Source: Actinomyces wuliandei
Lineage (GTDB): Bacteria > Actinomycetota > Actinomycetes > Actinomycetales > Actinomycetaceae
DNA length: 64,000 nucleotides
Assembly: GCF_004010955.1 (NCBI RefSeq)
Contig: NZ_CP025227.1
Span: forward strand, 1,674,001 to 1,738,000
Direction of reading: 5' to 3'
Below the pieces are notes generated by a model, which saw only the letters and a program-made list of their open reading frames with translations, was not told the DNA's origin and made no database searches. Every line of letters begins with the position of its first letter. The stretch's first letter is position 1. Of the stretch, positions 54,050 through 63,545 are shown one piece after another. Position numbers and translations under genes: made by a program.

Positions 54050-54699
54050 GGGCGGGGCTCCCCTCCGGTGACGCGGCGCTCCAGCAGGGAGCCGAGCCTG
54101 GTGGCAAGGAAGGCGATAGCCAGGTAGGTCAGGCCCGAAGTGAGGAAGGTGATCACCGCCTGCGCGTAGCGCAGGTTGAGCTGCTGGGTGACGTTAGTCA
54201 GCTCGGGCACACCGATGGCAGCAGCAAGCGAGGAGCCGATGAGGCAGGAGATGAAGATGTTGACCAGCGGCTGGATGGTGCGGGCCAGCGCCTGGGGCAG
54301 CACCACGGTGGTGATGATGAGCCCGAAGGGCATTCCCAGGGCTCGGGCCGCCTCGACCTGCCCCTTGGGCACGGAGTTGATGCCGGAGCGCACCGTCTCG
54401 CACACGAAGCCGGAGGCGGAGAAGACAATAGCGGTGACAGCGGCGGCGAACAGGGACAGCGGCACCCCGGCGCGTGGGGCGGCGAAGGCCGCCAGGATCA
54501 TCAGGCACAGGGTCGGGATGTTGCAGGCCAGCGTCACCCAGGCGGTGCCCAGGACCCGCAGCGGCGGGATCGGGCTGACGCGAAAGACCGCGATGAGCGT
54601 ACCGACCAGCAGCGCGAGCATGAAGCCGAGCACGGCGATCACGAGGGTTGTGGCCAGGCCCTGGCTGATCATGCCGAGGTTGTCAGTGATGACGCTCAC
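54046..54699 (-). CDS. gluC: Amino-acid ABC transporter permease (GluC-type)
   Basis: 217 residues, five or so spans, with the EAA loop EAARALGMPFGLIITTVVLP. The GTG at 54699 (SVITDNLGMISQGL) follows AAGGAGG, much better than codons further upstream. It pairs with the GluD-like permease. It is 90 bases downstream of the binding-protein gene; this gap has no clear hairpin. Confidence 0.87.
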   Translation of the reverse strand: MSVITDNLGMISQGLATTLVIAVLGFMLALLVGTLIAVFRVSPIPPLRVLGTAWVTLACNIPTLCLMILAAFAAPRAGVPLSLFAAAVTAIVFSASGFVCETVRSGINSVPKGQVEAARALGMPFGLIITTVVLPQALARTIQPLVNIFISCLIGSSLAAAIGVPELTNVTQQLNLRYAQAVITFLTSGLTYLAIAFLATRLGSLLERRVTGGEPRP

Positions 54700-54789
54700 G
54701 GGCACCTCCTTCGGACGGCCAGGCGCGGGCCACCAGGCCCGGCCACCCGGCACGTGTGGACTGTGAACAGGTCAGGGGACCGCTGCGGG

Positions 54790-55872
54790 TCAGTCGGTCG
54801 CCTCCGGCGTCGCGGCACCATCGGTGGCCTCCGGCGACGCAGTATCCGAGGTGCCAGAGGCGTCAGCGGAGGCGGTGGGTGACGCCCCAGCTGTCTCAGA
54901 GCCGGGGACGGAGCCGATGGCAGGGCGCTGCGGAGCGTCGCCGCCCATGACGGCGCCGATGGTGGCCGCCCAGATAGCGTCCCAGGTTCCGTCCTCGTAG
55001 ATGGTCTCCAGGAAGGTGTTGACGAACTCCTGGGCGTCGGAGTCCTTGGGCAGCCCGATGCCGTAGGGGTCCTCGGTGAAGGGCTCGCCGACGATCGTGA
55101 CGGCGTCGTTGGACTGCATCACACTGAGCTGGAGGGACTGGTCGACGACGTAGGCGTCCACCTGGCCCGCCTCGAGGGCGGCCACGCAGTCGCCGTTCTC
55201 CTGGAACGGCACCTGCTCCGCCTGCGGGGCGGCCTCGTCCAGAGCGGGGCCGGAGGAGGAGTTGGACTGGACGGCCACCTTCACGCCCGCCAGGTCCTCG
55301 ACACCGTTGATGCCGGTCTCCTCGGCACGCACCATGACGGACTGGCCGGAGGAGTAGTAAGGGCCGGCAAAGGCGATCTTCTCAGCGCGCTCGGGGGTGA
55401 TGGTGTAGGTGGCAAGGACGGCGTCCACCTGCCCGTTCTCGATCATGGTCTCGCGGGTGTCAGAGGTGACCTGGGTTACCTCCAAGAGGGAGCGGGCGTC
55501 GTCCCCGCCGATGATGTAGCGGGCCAGGGCCTGTGCGAAGGCGGCGTCGAAGCCGGAGACCTCACCAGTGGTCGCGTCCTCCAGGGAGAAGACCTCGGAG
55601 GTCTTGGTGCCCCCGGTCCTGAGCACCCCGGCCTCACGCACGGCCGACGCCCAGGAGGAGGCGGCCACCACGTCGTCAGAGGCCACCGGACCGGAGTTGA
55701 TAACGGTGTCGTAGTCGGAGTCCGAGACCTCGACCGCCTCACCGTCGGCACCAGTGTCGGCGCAGGCTGCCAGCACGGCCGCCAGCGAGACGGCAGCGCT
55801 GGCACCCAGAAGGCGGCGGCGGGTCAGGCTGGTCGGGACGGTCAGGGCGGGGCGGGTGTGCGGGGCAGTCAT
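54790..55872 (-). CDS. gluB: Amino-acid-binding lipoprotein (GluB-type)
   Basis: 360 residues. The signal peptide has twin Arg (TRRRLLGASAAVSLAAV) and the lipobox LAAC with Cys37, so it is anchored outside the membrane. The periplasmic-binding fold follows: GFDAAFAQALARYI, AVLATYTITPERAEKIAFAGPYY and VKVAVQSNSSSG are typical of SBP family 3 polar amino-acid binders. The last ~40 residues (GSETAGASPTASADASGTSD ...) form a disordered Ser/Thr/Ala/Asp tail after the fold, which may act as a spacer or be glycosylated. Confidence 0.88.
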   Translation of the reverse strand: MTAPHTRPALTVPTSLTRRRLLGASAAVSLAAVLAACADTGADGEAVEVSDSDYDTVINSGPVASDDVVAASSWASAVREAGVLRTGGTKTSEVFSLEDATTGEVSGFDAAFAQALARYIIGGDDARSLLEVTQVTSDTRETMIENGQVDAVLATYTITPERAEKIAFAGPYYSSGQSVMVRAEETGINGVEDLAGVKVAVQSNSSSGPALDEAAPQAEQVPFQENGDCVAALEAGQVDAYVVDQSLQLSVMQSNDAVTIVGEPFTEDPYGIGLPKDSDAQEFVNTFLETIYEDGTWDAIWAATIGAVMGGDAPQRPAIGSVPGSETAGASPTASADASGTSDTASPEATDGAATPEATD

Positions 55873-56020
55873 GTCAGGAGACCTTTCACAGGGGCTGGTT
55901 TCATAGGGGCTGACGACAGCTGCCGGGGCGGCTGCGCGTCGCTCAGAGGTCGGTCGAGGTCAGTGAGTGTCAGCAGCAGGAAGTCAGCAGGTATCAGGGG
56001 GCCGGTTGCCAGGGGCCGGT

Positions 56021-56833
56021 TCAGTGGCGCAGGACAGTGGACAGGAAGGCACGCGCCCGCTCGGTGCTCGGGGAGGCGAAGAAGGCGGCGGGCTTGGCCT
56101 CCTCGACGACCTGCCCCGCGTCCATGAGGACGACACGGTCGGCGACGCTGCGGGCGAAGCCCATCTCGTGGGTGACCACGAGCATGGTCATGCCGGAGGT
56201 AGCCAGGTCCTGGATGACGTCGAGGACCTCGGTGATCATCTCGGGGTCCAGGGCGCTGGTGGGCTCGTCGAAGAGCATGACCTTGGGCTCCATGGCCAGC
56301 GCCCGGGCGATAGCCACGCGCTGCTGCTGGCCCCCGGAGAGCTGGGCGGGCCGCTTGGCGGCCTGGTCGGCCAGACCTACCCGCTCCAGGAGCTCGCGGG
56401 CCCGCTGCTGCGCCTGAGGGACCGGAACCTTGCGCACGCGCGTGGGGGCGAGCGTGATGTTGTCCAGCACCGAGCGGTGCGGGAAGAGGTTGAAGGCCTG
56501 GAAGACCATGCCGACGTCAGCGCGCAGGCGGGCCAGCTCCCTCCCCTCCTCCGGAAGGGGCACGCCGTCGATGACGACGCTGCCCGCCGAGACGGTCTCC
56601 AGACGGTTGACAGTACGGCACAGGGTGGACTTTCCCGACCCGGAGGCACCGATGACCGCGACCACCTCGCCGCGGTGGACGTCCAGGCTGACGTCATCAA
56701 GAGCCTTGAAGTCCCCGTAGTACTTGGTGACGTGGCTGATACGCACCAGGGGGTCCTGGGGCTGGCCAGGTGGTGGAGAGGCAGCGGCACCAGGCGGGGA
56801 GGAGCTGTGGGCAGGGTGTGGAGCAGGGGACAC
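56021..56833 (-). CDS. gluA: Amino-acid ABC transporter ATPase (GluA-type)
   Basis: 270 residues. Walker [19 protein letters not shown], the signature [15 protein letters not shown], Walker [16 protein letters not shown] and the switch [15 protein letters not shown] are those of the GlnQ/GluA group. The first ~28 residues are Pro/Ser/Ala-rich and precede [16 protein letters not shown]. It uses ATP to drive import through the GluC/GluD pair. The start is a GTG. 148 bases separate it from gluB. Confidence 0.9.
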   Translation of the reverse strand: MSPAPHPAHSSSPPGAAASPPPGQPQDPLVRISHVTKYYGDFKALDDVSLDVHRGEVVAVIGASGSGKSTLCRTVNRLETVSAGSVVIDGVPLPEEGRELARLRADVGMVFQAFNLFPHRSVLDNITLAPTRVRKVPVPQAQQRARELLERVGLADQAAKRPAQLSGGQQQRVAIARALAMEPKVMLFDEPTSALDPEMITEVLDVIQDLATSGMTMLVVTHEMGFARSVADRVVLMDAGQVVEEAKPAAFFASPSTERARAFLSTVLRH

Positions 56834-57183
56834 GGGGCACCTCGTCTTGGTCTGGGGTCGGTCTCAGGGCAGGTGGGCGGGGGCGGTCACGTCAGTGACA
56901 GCAACAGCAGCACATCCACCTGCGCACGTCTCCTCCTCCGTCATGTGCGCGGCCCGTCAGGCCGTACCAGGTTCCTGGCCCAATCCGGTTCCCACAGGCC
57001 GTCAGCGGCACACTAGCACCCCCAGCCGCCGCCTCATCCAGGAGATCTGCCCGAGAGAGGCCATTGGGACGATCATCACAGGTCGATATCGCATGCTGGT
57101 CTGCTGCAGGTCATCTCCCCGTCTGGCACCGCATCCAGCCGCAGGCACTGGCGCCCAGCAGCGACGGGGCCTAGCCGGCGTGA
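56834..57183. other. Intergenic region upstream of gluA
   Basis: 350 bases between the divergent gluA and the TetR remnant. No gene or tRNA seen. The stretch near 57080-57100 is the least GC-rich part and may hold the gluA promoter, but no convincing -35/-10 pair was found. Confidence 0.4.
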
Positions 57184-57420
57184 GTGAGCAACGACGAGCA
57201 CCGTGGTTCCAGGCAGAGGCGACGCCTCCACCCCCAGGAGCGCCGGGAGGAGATTGTGGCCCAGGCGTCAAGGCTCTTTGCCGACGGGAGCCTGGAGCAC
57301 CTCTCCGTCAGCCAGGACACAGCTGTGCGCATGGCCGTGCGATCGCTGCGGGCGCTGGTGGACGCAGCCCAGGAGGCTGGCCGCCTGACCAGGCTGACCA
57401 GGAGGAGCCGGGACAGGTGA
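57184..57420 (+). pseudogene. Remnant of a TetR-family regulator (internal deletion)
   Basis: 78 codons from a GTG. The first part (LHPQERREEIVAQASRLFAD) is the classic first helix of a TetR DNA-binding domain. After LEHLSV, however, the helix-turn-helix core is missing and the frame passes to an amphipathic helix (RMAVRSLRALVDAAQEAG) that resembles the C-terminal end of such proteins. It looks like an in-frame internal deletion of ~100 residues. It is too short to bind DNA as a normal TetR. The glycosyltransferase gene that it probably once controlled lies 153 bases downstream. Confidence 0.55.
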
Positions 57421-57538
57421 CGCCCACGCAGGAGGCGTAGCACCCGAGCCGGGGCGGTCCGCACCGGGCAGAGCCGTCAGCTGCACCTAGGAGGCGGGAA
57501 CACCACGGGGGGAGGCGCCGTGGTAGCGTCTCGGCTTG

Positions 57539-57555
57539 TTAGACATGTAGTCCAA
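57539..57555 (+). promoter_or_regulatory. Candidate TetR operator before the GT1 gene
   Basis: TTAGACATGTAGTCCAA is a near-perfect 17-bp palindrome (TTrGAC-N5-GTCyAA), typical in size and form for a TetR site, 18 bases before the start codon. The TetR remnant upstream suggests that its regulator is gone. Confidence 0.45.
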
Positions 57556-57573
57556 TAAGCGGAGGGCTGCTGC

Positions 57574-58932
57574 GTGCCCCGCGCGCGCTCGTTGACAGCA
57601 GCGACCCGCCTACGTCACGCAGCGAGGAACCAGCCCGTGCCACTGACCACGACCCCGCAGCCTGCCCCAGCCACGCCAGACTCAGGACGAGGGCGAGCAC
57701 GCCGCGTCCTGTTCGCACCCGAGACCTTCAACCTGGCTGAGGTGACCCGGGCCGTTGAGGTGGCGCGGCGCATGCCTGCCGACGTGGAGTGCGTATTCGC
57801 CGGGTTCTCCCCTCGCAACAGTGAGTACATCAAGGCCGCTGGCTTCGAGGTGAGGCTGCTGGAGCCTCTCCTGTCCGAGGAGGAGGGCCTCCAGGCACTG
57901 GCCCTGGACCAGGGCAGGACCCTGCGCCACCCCTTTACCCGGACCATGCTGGCCCACCGTGTCGCCAGCGAGCGCGCACTCATCCGCCAGCTGCAGCCAG
58001 CCGCCGTCGTCATCGGCGTGACACCCAGCCAGTTCATCTCCGCCAGGGCGGAGCATGTCCCCCTTGTCTTCCTCAGGCCCTTCGCCTACTCGGTCGCTCA
58101 CGTAGAGGCGGTCGGCGCCCGTGGGTCCACAGGCTGGCTGCCCCGGAACACCCCCTGGCAGGCGGTGGCGGACCGGCTCACGGCGCTCGCCTTCCGTACC
58201 GCAGCATCGCGGCTGCCTCTCCCTCACTCCTTCGAGGTGGTGGCCGCTGACAACGGGGTCGCCCTCCCCCGGGGCCTGGCCCACGCGCTGACAGCCGACA
58301 TCAACCTCATCGCCACGACTCCCGCCCTCCTGCCCTCGTGGGTGGAGATGCCTGCCGGGCACCAGGTGGTCGGCCCGGTGTACGCGCAGCTGCCCGGCAA
58401 GGTCCCCGAGGAGGTCGGCCGCCTGGCCGCTGGACCGGACCCGCTGGTGTACTTCGCCGTGGGGTCCTCCGGGAACCGGGAGCTGGTGCTGGAGGTGCTG
58501 CAGGGCCTGGGGCGGGCGCACTGCCAGGTGCTGGCCCCGGTGCGCAGCCACCTGCGCCCGGAGGATCTCGACCTGCTGCCCGTCAACGTCCACGTCACGG
58601 ACTGGCTCCCCGCCCACCGGCTAGGTGACGCCGTCGACATGGCTATCACCCACGGCGGGGAGGGCACCGTCCAGACCAGCTGCGCCCAGGGCTGGCCCTT
58701 TGTCGGGATCCCGCTCCAGCTGGAGCAGCAGTTCACCGTGCGGCGCTGCACCGCCTTCGGCTGCGCCCGCCTGGTCCCCAGGCGCGACGCTGCCCACACC
58801 GACTGGCCCCGGCTGGTCCACGACGTCCTGAGGGACCACACGATGCGTGCCCGGGCGCGTGCGATGGCGCGTCACATGGCGAGCCTTGACGGACCCGGAC
58901 AGGCGGCTGCCGCAGTGTGCGCGCTGCTGTAG
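57574..58932 (+). CDS. GT1/MGT-type glycosyltransferase
   Basis: 452 residues, GT-B fold. The N-terminal strand VLFAPETFNLAEVTRAVEVA and the C-terminal nucleotide-sugar block ITHGGEGTVQTSCAQGWPFV ... IPLQLEQQFTVRRC are those of macrolide/flavonoid-type UDP-glucosyltransferases. The first ~40 residues are a basic, disordered lead. It could glycosylate a lipid, a natural product or a xenobiotic; the acceptor is open. It starts with GTG behind GGAGGGC. Its stop is only 16 bases from the convergent DUF418 stop. Confidence 0.8.
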   Translation: MPRARSLTAATRLRHAARNQPVPLTTTPQPAPATPDSGRGRARRVLFAPETFNLAEVTRAVEVARRMPADVECVFAGFSPRNSEYIKAAGFEVRLLEPLLSEEEGLQALALDQGRTLRHPFTRTMLAHRVASERALIRQLQPAAVVIGVTPSQFISARAEHVPLVFLRPFAYSVAHVEAVGARGSTGWLPRNTPWQAVADRLTALAFRTAASRLPLPHSFEVVAADNGVALPRGLAHALTADINLIATTPALLPSWVEMPAGHQVVGPVYAQLPGKVPEEVGRLAAGPDPLVYFAVGSSGNRELVLEVLQGLGRAHCQVLAPVRSHLRPEDLDLLPVNVHVTDWLPAHRLGDAVDMAITHGGEGTVQTSCAQGWPFVGIPLQLEQQFTVRRCTAFGCARLVPRRDAAHTDWPRLVHDVLRDHTMRARARAMARHMASLDGPGQAAAAVCALL

Positions 58933-58948
58933 GCGGCAAGGACCTCCC

Positions 58949-60004
58949 CTACCGGCGGAGGAGCAGGGGCTCGACCCGCCACCAGGTCAGGCAACGCCAC
59001 ACCCACTCCAGCGGCCCGTAGCGGAAGCGGGACAGCCAAGCCCGGGCCAGGAGGGACTGGGCGACGAGCACGACCAGGGCCGTCCACAGCAGAGGCACGA
59101 CGTCGCGGCTCTCGCTCCAGCGCGCCACCAGGCCTATGGGTGCCACGACAAGGCTGGCTCCCACGTAGCAGCTGAGGCTGGTGCGGCCCAGCGGCTCCAG
59201 GAGGGCTGACAGCGGCCTGCGCAGGCAGGTCGAGCAGGCCAGGACCACCAGGCACACGTAGAGCACGGCCATGATCCCGCCGGCGATCCCGCCGACCGTG
59301 CCAAAGCGGGGATCACCACCAGGCTCGTGGGCCTGGGCGAGGACAGCAGGCACTGTCAGGAGCGCCACCACCACGGTTGCCGCCAGCAGACGCCGGTCAG
59401 GCCGCTCCAGGTGGGCAGGCAGCCCGTAGGCCGCAGCGGCCGCACCGAGAAGAAACAGGCCAGGGACATTGAGGTCACTTGAGCCGGCCACCGCGTAGGT
59501 GGCCACCGTGGCCACCACCCCCAGGAGCGCCAGGAGGCTGCGGGGAAGACGCAGCACCGGTACCAGCACCATGAGCCCGACAAGCGCGTAGGCTCTGAGG
59601 ACCTCCCCGGGGTAGACCAGCGAGTGCGCCAGGGCAATGACCAGCAGCACCCCCAGGCGCCGGGCCAGGACCCACCCGGGCGAGGAGCCGCGTCGTCGGG
59701 CGGAGTCCGCGACAAAGGTCATGCTCATACCAAACATGAAGGCAAAGATCGGCACGAAGCGGGTGGACACCAGGTAGTGCAGCGCCGTCTGCGCGGCAGA
59801 GGGCTCCTGCCCCACGACGGCGGGCAGGTCCCAGCCGAGCTCCACGATGTCCCCTATGTTGACCAGGAGGATGCCGCACAGGGCGAAGCCCCGCAGGACG
59901 TCCAGGACCTGGTAGCGGCGGACAGGACGATACAGTCCCGCGTCCTCGGTGGTCTCTGAGGTTGAGAGGGAGCCTGGCACTGGGGGTGAGTAGGTTGTGG
60001 TCAT
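58949..60004 (-). CDS. DUF418-family membrane protein
   Basis: 351 residues with about nine to ten spans. The hallmark RYQVLDVLRGFALCGILLVNI and the C-terminal PLGRTSLSCYVGASLVV ... WSRFRYGPLEWVWR-like end (here LSRFRYGPLEWVWRCLTW) identify DUF418, a family of acyltransferase-like membrane proteins of unknown substrate. The ATG at 60004 is preferred over a TTG at 60061 because TAGCGT lies seven bases upstream and the hydrophilic extension is not family-like. It follows the response regulator by 145 bases on the same strand. Confidence 0.8.
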   Translation of the reverse strand: MTTTYSPPVPGSLSTSETTEDAGLYRPVRRYQVLDVLRGFALCGILLVNIGDIVELGWDLPAVVGQEPSAAQTALHYLVSTRFVPIFAFMFGMSMTFVADSARRRGSSPGWVLARRLGVLLVIALAHSLVYPGEVLRAYALVGLMVLVPVLRLPRSLLALLGVVATVATYAVAGSSDLNVPGLFLLGAAAAAYGLPAHLERPDRRLLAATVVVALLTVPAVLAQAHEPGGDPRFGTVGGIAGGIMAVLYVCLVVLACSTCLRRPLSALLEPLGRTSLSCYVGASLVVAPIGLVARWSESRDVVPLLWTALVVLVAQSLLARAWLSRFRYGPLEWVWRCLTWWRVEPLLLRR

Positions 60005-60149
60005 GGCCACGACGCTAGCGGCCACCAGGGTGGAGATCCAGACCTTTTCCCGTCGTTCCAACCCTGAGCTGACACTGTCGGACCAGGTTCCATCCGGGGG
60101 TGGACTGGGTGTGGCACCAGTCCTCCTCCCTGCGGGTCAGGGCCGGGGC

Positions 60150-60962
60150 TCAGTCCTCGTCCCCGGGGCGGACCAGACCGGTCTCGTAGGCCAGGACGAC
60201 CAGACCGACACGGTCCCGCACCGCGAGCTTGCGCAGAATCCGGTTGATGTGAGTCTTGACGGTCGACTCTGCCACCACCAGCCGCTCGGCGATCTCCTGG
60301 TTGCTCAGCGCCCGGCCCACCAGGGCGAGAATCTCCCGCTCCCGTGCGCTCAGCGGTGCCAGCCGTCCGTCCTGACGGGTGGGCGTGCCTGCGGGAAGTG
60401 CCTCAGCCCCGGCGCTGGGACCGGGTAGTCCTTGACGGCCAGCAGAGACAGCGGTGCCGCAGGCAGCCTGGCCAGCGACCCACCGGCTGAGCAGACGCCG
60501 CGTCGTGGAGGGCGCCACGACGGAGTCACCACGGGCCACCGCCCGCACCCCGGCGACGAGCTCGGGGGCACTGACGTCCTTGAGGAGAAAGCCTGACGCA
60601 CCGTGACGCAGCGCCTCGACCACGTAGTCGTCAAGGTCGAAGGTGGTCAGGACCAGCACACGTACCTGGGCGCCCCTGCGGGCAAGGACCCTGGTGGCCT
60701 CGATCCCGTCCATGAGGGGCATGCGCACGTCCATGAGGATGACGTCCGGGTGCAGCGCCTGGGCCGCAGCGAGCGCCTGCTCCCCGTCAGCAGCCTCACC
60801 CACGACCACCATGTCCTTCTGGGCGTCCAGGATCATCCGGAAGCCAGCCCGCACCAGGTCCTGGTCGTCGGCAAGGAGCACGCGCACCGGACGTGGTGCA
60901 GGCCCTGGCAGCGGCCCCGGTAACCTTGCTCCGCCCGCTGCAGTCGGTGGTAATGACGTCAC
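60150..60962 (-). CDS. NarL/LuxR-type response regulator
   Basis: 270 residues. The receiver domain shows [15 protein letters not shown], the phospho-acceptor Asp in [13 protein letters not shown], and the Lys in [17 protein letters not shown] longer-than-usual linker (~45 residues, Gly/Ala/Pro-rich) leads to the LuxR helix-turn-helix [20 protein letters not shown] ... [14 protein letters not shown]. It starts with GTG. It partners the histidine kinase 84 bases upstream. Target genes are unknown; the DUF418 gene downstream is a candidate. Confidence 0.93.
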   Translation of the reverse strand: MTSLPPTAAGGARLPGPLPGPAPRPVRVLLADDQDLVRAGFRMILDAQKDMVVVGEAADGEQALAAAQALHPDVILMDVRMPLMDGIEATRVLARRGAQVRVLVLTTFDLDDYVVEALRHGASGFLLKDVSAPELVAGVRAVARGDSVVAPSTTRRLLSRWVAGQAACGTAVSAGRQGLPGPSAGAEALPAGTPTRQDGRLAPLSAREREILALVGRALSNQEIAERLVVAESTVKTHINRILRKLAVRDRVGLVVLAYETGLVRPGDED

Positions 60963-61046
60963 AGCACCGCTCCGTTCTCAGACTGCCCGACGCCGGGTGT
61001 ACCACTGTGATACCACCGTGACGAGCCACTGCGCCACCTTACGGCC

Positions 61047-62417
61047 TCACGGCTCCACCGGGACTGCCCGACCCGGCTCCACCAAGGGCACGGGAACCTG
61101 CGCCCGGAGGACCACGCCTCCGTCAGGCAGCGGCCGCACCTGCAGCTGCCCACCAGCAGCCTCTACCCTGCGGCGCAGGCTGCGCAGCCCCATCCCTCCT
61201 GCCGCACCACTGAGCCGCTCTGCCAGGGTGGCGCTGTCTGGGTCTTTCGGGGCGGCTAGGCTTGCCGGGTCGTCGTTGGTGACCGTGAGGGTGAGGCTGT
61301 CCCGGGCATGGACCAGCGCCACGTCGATACGGCTCACTGCGGGCACGTGCCTGACAGCGTTGGTGACTCCCTCCTGCGCCGTCCGGTAGAGGGCGGTCTG
61401 GGCGCTCAGGTCCACCGGCCCGTGGCTGCCAGGCTCGCCCTGGACCGCGAGGTGGACGGGGGCGCCCGAGCGGCTGGCGTCACGTACCAGTGAGGGCAGG
61501 GCGTCCAGGTCCGGCGCAGGATAGAGGGGCGCCGTCCCGTCATGGTCCGCGTCGGCTGCCAGTGCGTGGGTCAGGGAGCGGGTCTCCTCCAGCGCCTTGC
61601 GCGTGGTCGCCAGGACAGTCTCCAGCACGCCTCGGGCCTGGTCCAGCCGCTGCTGGTCGGTCAGGTCGACCTCCTCCTGCGGGGCGGTCACCAGGTAGCG
61701 TCCGGCCTCGGCCTGGACGGCGACCAGGGCCAGGGCGTGGCCGACGACGTCGTGGACGTCCTGGGCCGTACGGGCGCGTACGGCGGCGACCTGGGCGAGG
61801 AGACGCTGTCGCTCCTCAGCCTGCCGCGCCCGTTCTGCCACGGCACGCGCCTGGACGGTGTCGCGTCTGAGGGCCAGCAGACGGCCGGCACCCCACGCAA
61901 GCAGCCCGCCCCCCAGGACGAGAAGCACAGTGGCACGAAAGTCGTAGCGGTAGAGGGAGTCGGCTACCACGCCCCGCTCGTCCTGGTTCCATCTCAGTGC
62001 CGCCAGGAAGGCACCCAGGACCAGCGCCACCGCCCACAGGGGGCGCAGGCTCGCACGACCCTGCTCCCCCACGCGGAAGAGGGCGAGCAGGACGAGGACG
62101 TCTGCTGCCATGGCGAAGTCAAGGAGCGCCAGCTGGAGCGCTCCCGCCGCCAGGACCACGACACCGACCGCGTCAGCGTCCAGGCGCCGCCACCACAGGA
62201 GGCCGCCGAGGACACACACCACAGCGACCGCCAGCCACTGTCCTGTCTCCCGCCAGGCGGAGGTGGCTGACAACAGCACCAGCACGAGCACCGCTGCGAT
62301 CCACGGCAGCGTCCCTGCCCTGTGACGCCAACGGTGCAGGACACCACCGACAGTGCTCACAGCACTGGCAGTACCGGCAGTGCTGACTGGGGCACCAGGG
62401 CCGGCCGCTCCAGCCAT
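61047..62417 (-). CDS. Sensor histidine kinase (HisKA_3/NarX type)
   Basis: 456 residues. The N-terminal half has five or six spans with very short loops, so it probably senses a signal inside or at the membrane. The dimerization box is RARTAQDVHDVVGHALALVA with the phospho-His, and the ATP-binding part shows ALYRTAQEGVTNAVRH and GGMGLRSLRRRVEAAGG. It phosphorylates the adjacent NarL-type regulator. It begins 18 bases after the spoU stop, so it may be partly read from the rRNA methyltransferase promoter. Confidence 0.92.
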   Translation of the reverse strand: MAGAAGPGAPVSTAGTASAVSTVGGVLHRWRHRAGTLPWIAAVLVLVLLSATSAWRETGQWLAVAVVCVLGGLLWWRRLDADAVGVVVLAAGALQLALLDFAMAADVLVLLALFRVGEQGRASLRPLWAVALVLGAFLAALRWNQDERGVVADSLYRYDFRATVLLVLGGGLLAWGAGRLLALRRDTVQARAVAERARQAEERQRLLAQVAAVRARTAQDVHDVVGHALALVAVQAEAGRYLVTAPQEEVDLTDQQRLDQARGVLETVLATTRKALEETRSLTHALAADADHDGTAPLYPAPDLDALPSLVRDASRSGAPVHLAVQGEPGSHGPVDLSAQTALYRTAQEGVTNAVRHVPAVSRIDVALVHARDSLTLTVTNDDPASLAAPKDPDSATLAERLSGAAGGMGLRSLRRRVEAAGGQLQVRPLPDGGVVLRAQVPVPLVEPGRAVPVEP

Positions 62418-62435
62418 CCCAGGACCGCGCCCGTC

Positions 62436-63383
62436 TCAGGACCTCAGCGCCTGGGCGCTGGCGTAGAGGCACACGGCAGCGGCAGCGGCGACGTTCAAAG
62501 ACTCCGCCCTGCCGTAGACCGGGACCGACACGGAGGCGTCAGCCCGTTCCAGGACCTGCGGCCCCAGCCCCTGGGCCTCGTTGCCCAGCACCCAGGCCGC
62601 AGGGGCGGACAGCAGGTCCGTGGCGTCAAACAGGTCCAGCTCCCCGCCCCGGTCGGCGGCCAGGACGGCCAGCCCCGCCCCGCGCAGGGCGCTGATGGTG
62701 TCGTCAAGAGCCACCCCGGTCACCACGGGAAGGTGGAACAGGCTCCCGGCGGTGGAGCGCACCACCTTGGGCGAGGTCGCCTCGACGCAGCCACGCGCCA
62801 GCACCACCGCGTCTGCCCCGGCGGCGTCGGCCACACGGATCATCGTGCCGACGTTGCCCGGGTCCTGGACCTCGACCAGCACCGCGACCAGGCGCGCCCC
62901 CTCAACAGCCGAGGCCAGGGCCTCACTGCCCGTGGCCTCCTCCATGGCAGCCACTGCGAGGACGCCCTGGGTGTCCGGGCTCATCGCCTCCATGACCCGC
63001 TCACTGGTGAGGTGGCGGTACAGCCCGGCCTCCTCGGCTGCCACCCAGATCTCAGGGTGGCGCTCAAGCGCCCGCTCCGTCATGTAGAGGTCAAGGACCC
63101 GGTCCGGGGCGTGGGCAACAGCCTCCCGGACCCCCTGGGGACCCTCGACCAGGAACCTGTGGTGCCTGGCGCGGGCGGTGCGTCGCACCAGTCCGGCGAC
63201 GCGCGCCACCCTGGTCGAGCCGGGGTTGACAAGGACCTCGTGCCCGGCCGCGACCCCCTCTGTCATGGTACGTCGCCGCGGCCTGCGAACGGGAAGGTCC
63301 TGCGGGCCGCCCGCACCACCGGGGGCATCGTCATCCCCCAGCAGGAGGTCGTCGAGGTCGGCAGAGGTGCTCCTGGGGCTCAT
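62436..63383 (-). CDS. SpoU/TrmH-family rRNA methyltransferase
   Basis: 315 residues. The SPOUT motifs are clear: VEVQDPGNVGTMIRVADAAG, WVLGNEAQGLG and VPVYGRAESLNVAAAAAVCL. An N-terminal substrate-binding domain (RHHRFLVEGPQGVREAVAHA) precedes them, as in TsnR/RlmB-like 2'-O-methyltransferases. It should methylate a ribose in rRNA. The first ~45 residues are acidic and disordered. The ATG at 63383 is chosen over a TTG at 63392. In M. tuberculosis, as I recall, the same gene follows rplT. Confidence 0.9.
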   Translation of the reverse strand: MSPRSTSADLDDLLLGDDDAPGGAGGPQDLPVRRPRRRTMTEGVAAGHEVLVNPGSTRVARVAGLVRRTARARHHRFLVEGPQGVREAVAHAPDRVLDLYMTERALERHPEIWVAAEEAGLYRHLTSERVMEAMSPDTQGVLAVAAMEEATGSEALASAVEGARLVAVLVEVQDPGNVGTMIRVADAAGADAVVLARGCVEATSPKVVRSTAGSLFHLPVVTGVALDDTISALRGAGLAVLAADRGGELDLFDATDLLSAPAAWVLGNEAQGLGPQVLERADASVSVPVYGRAESLNVAAAAAVCLYASAQALRS

Positions 63384-63515
63384 GGCGGTCAAGCCTACGG
63401 GAGGCTGGGCAGCTGGGGCTCTACGAGTCAGCGTCGGCGAGTGGCTCGCCAGCCACCACTCCGACAGATAATGGTGCCGCCCCCTGCTGCTGCGGAGGAC
63501 GGCACCATCACGCTC

Positions 63516-63540
63516 CCGCAGGCCGCGTCTCGGCCTGCGG
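63516..63540 (-). terminator. Terminator of the rpmI-rplT transcript
   Basis: Perfect 9-bp arms CCGCAGGCC (63516-63524) and GGCCTGCGG (63532-63540) with a 7-base loop, five bases after the rplT stop. No U-run follows. Confidence 0.7.
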
Positions 63541-63545
63541 CCGGG

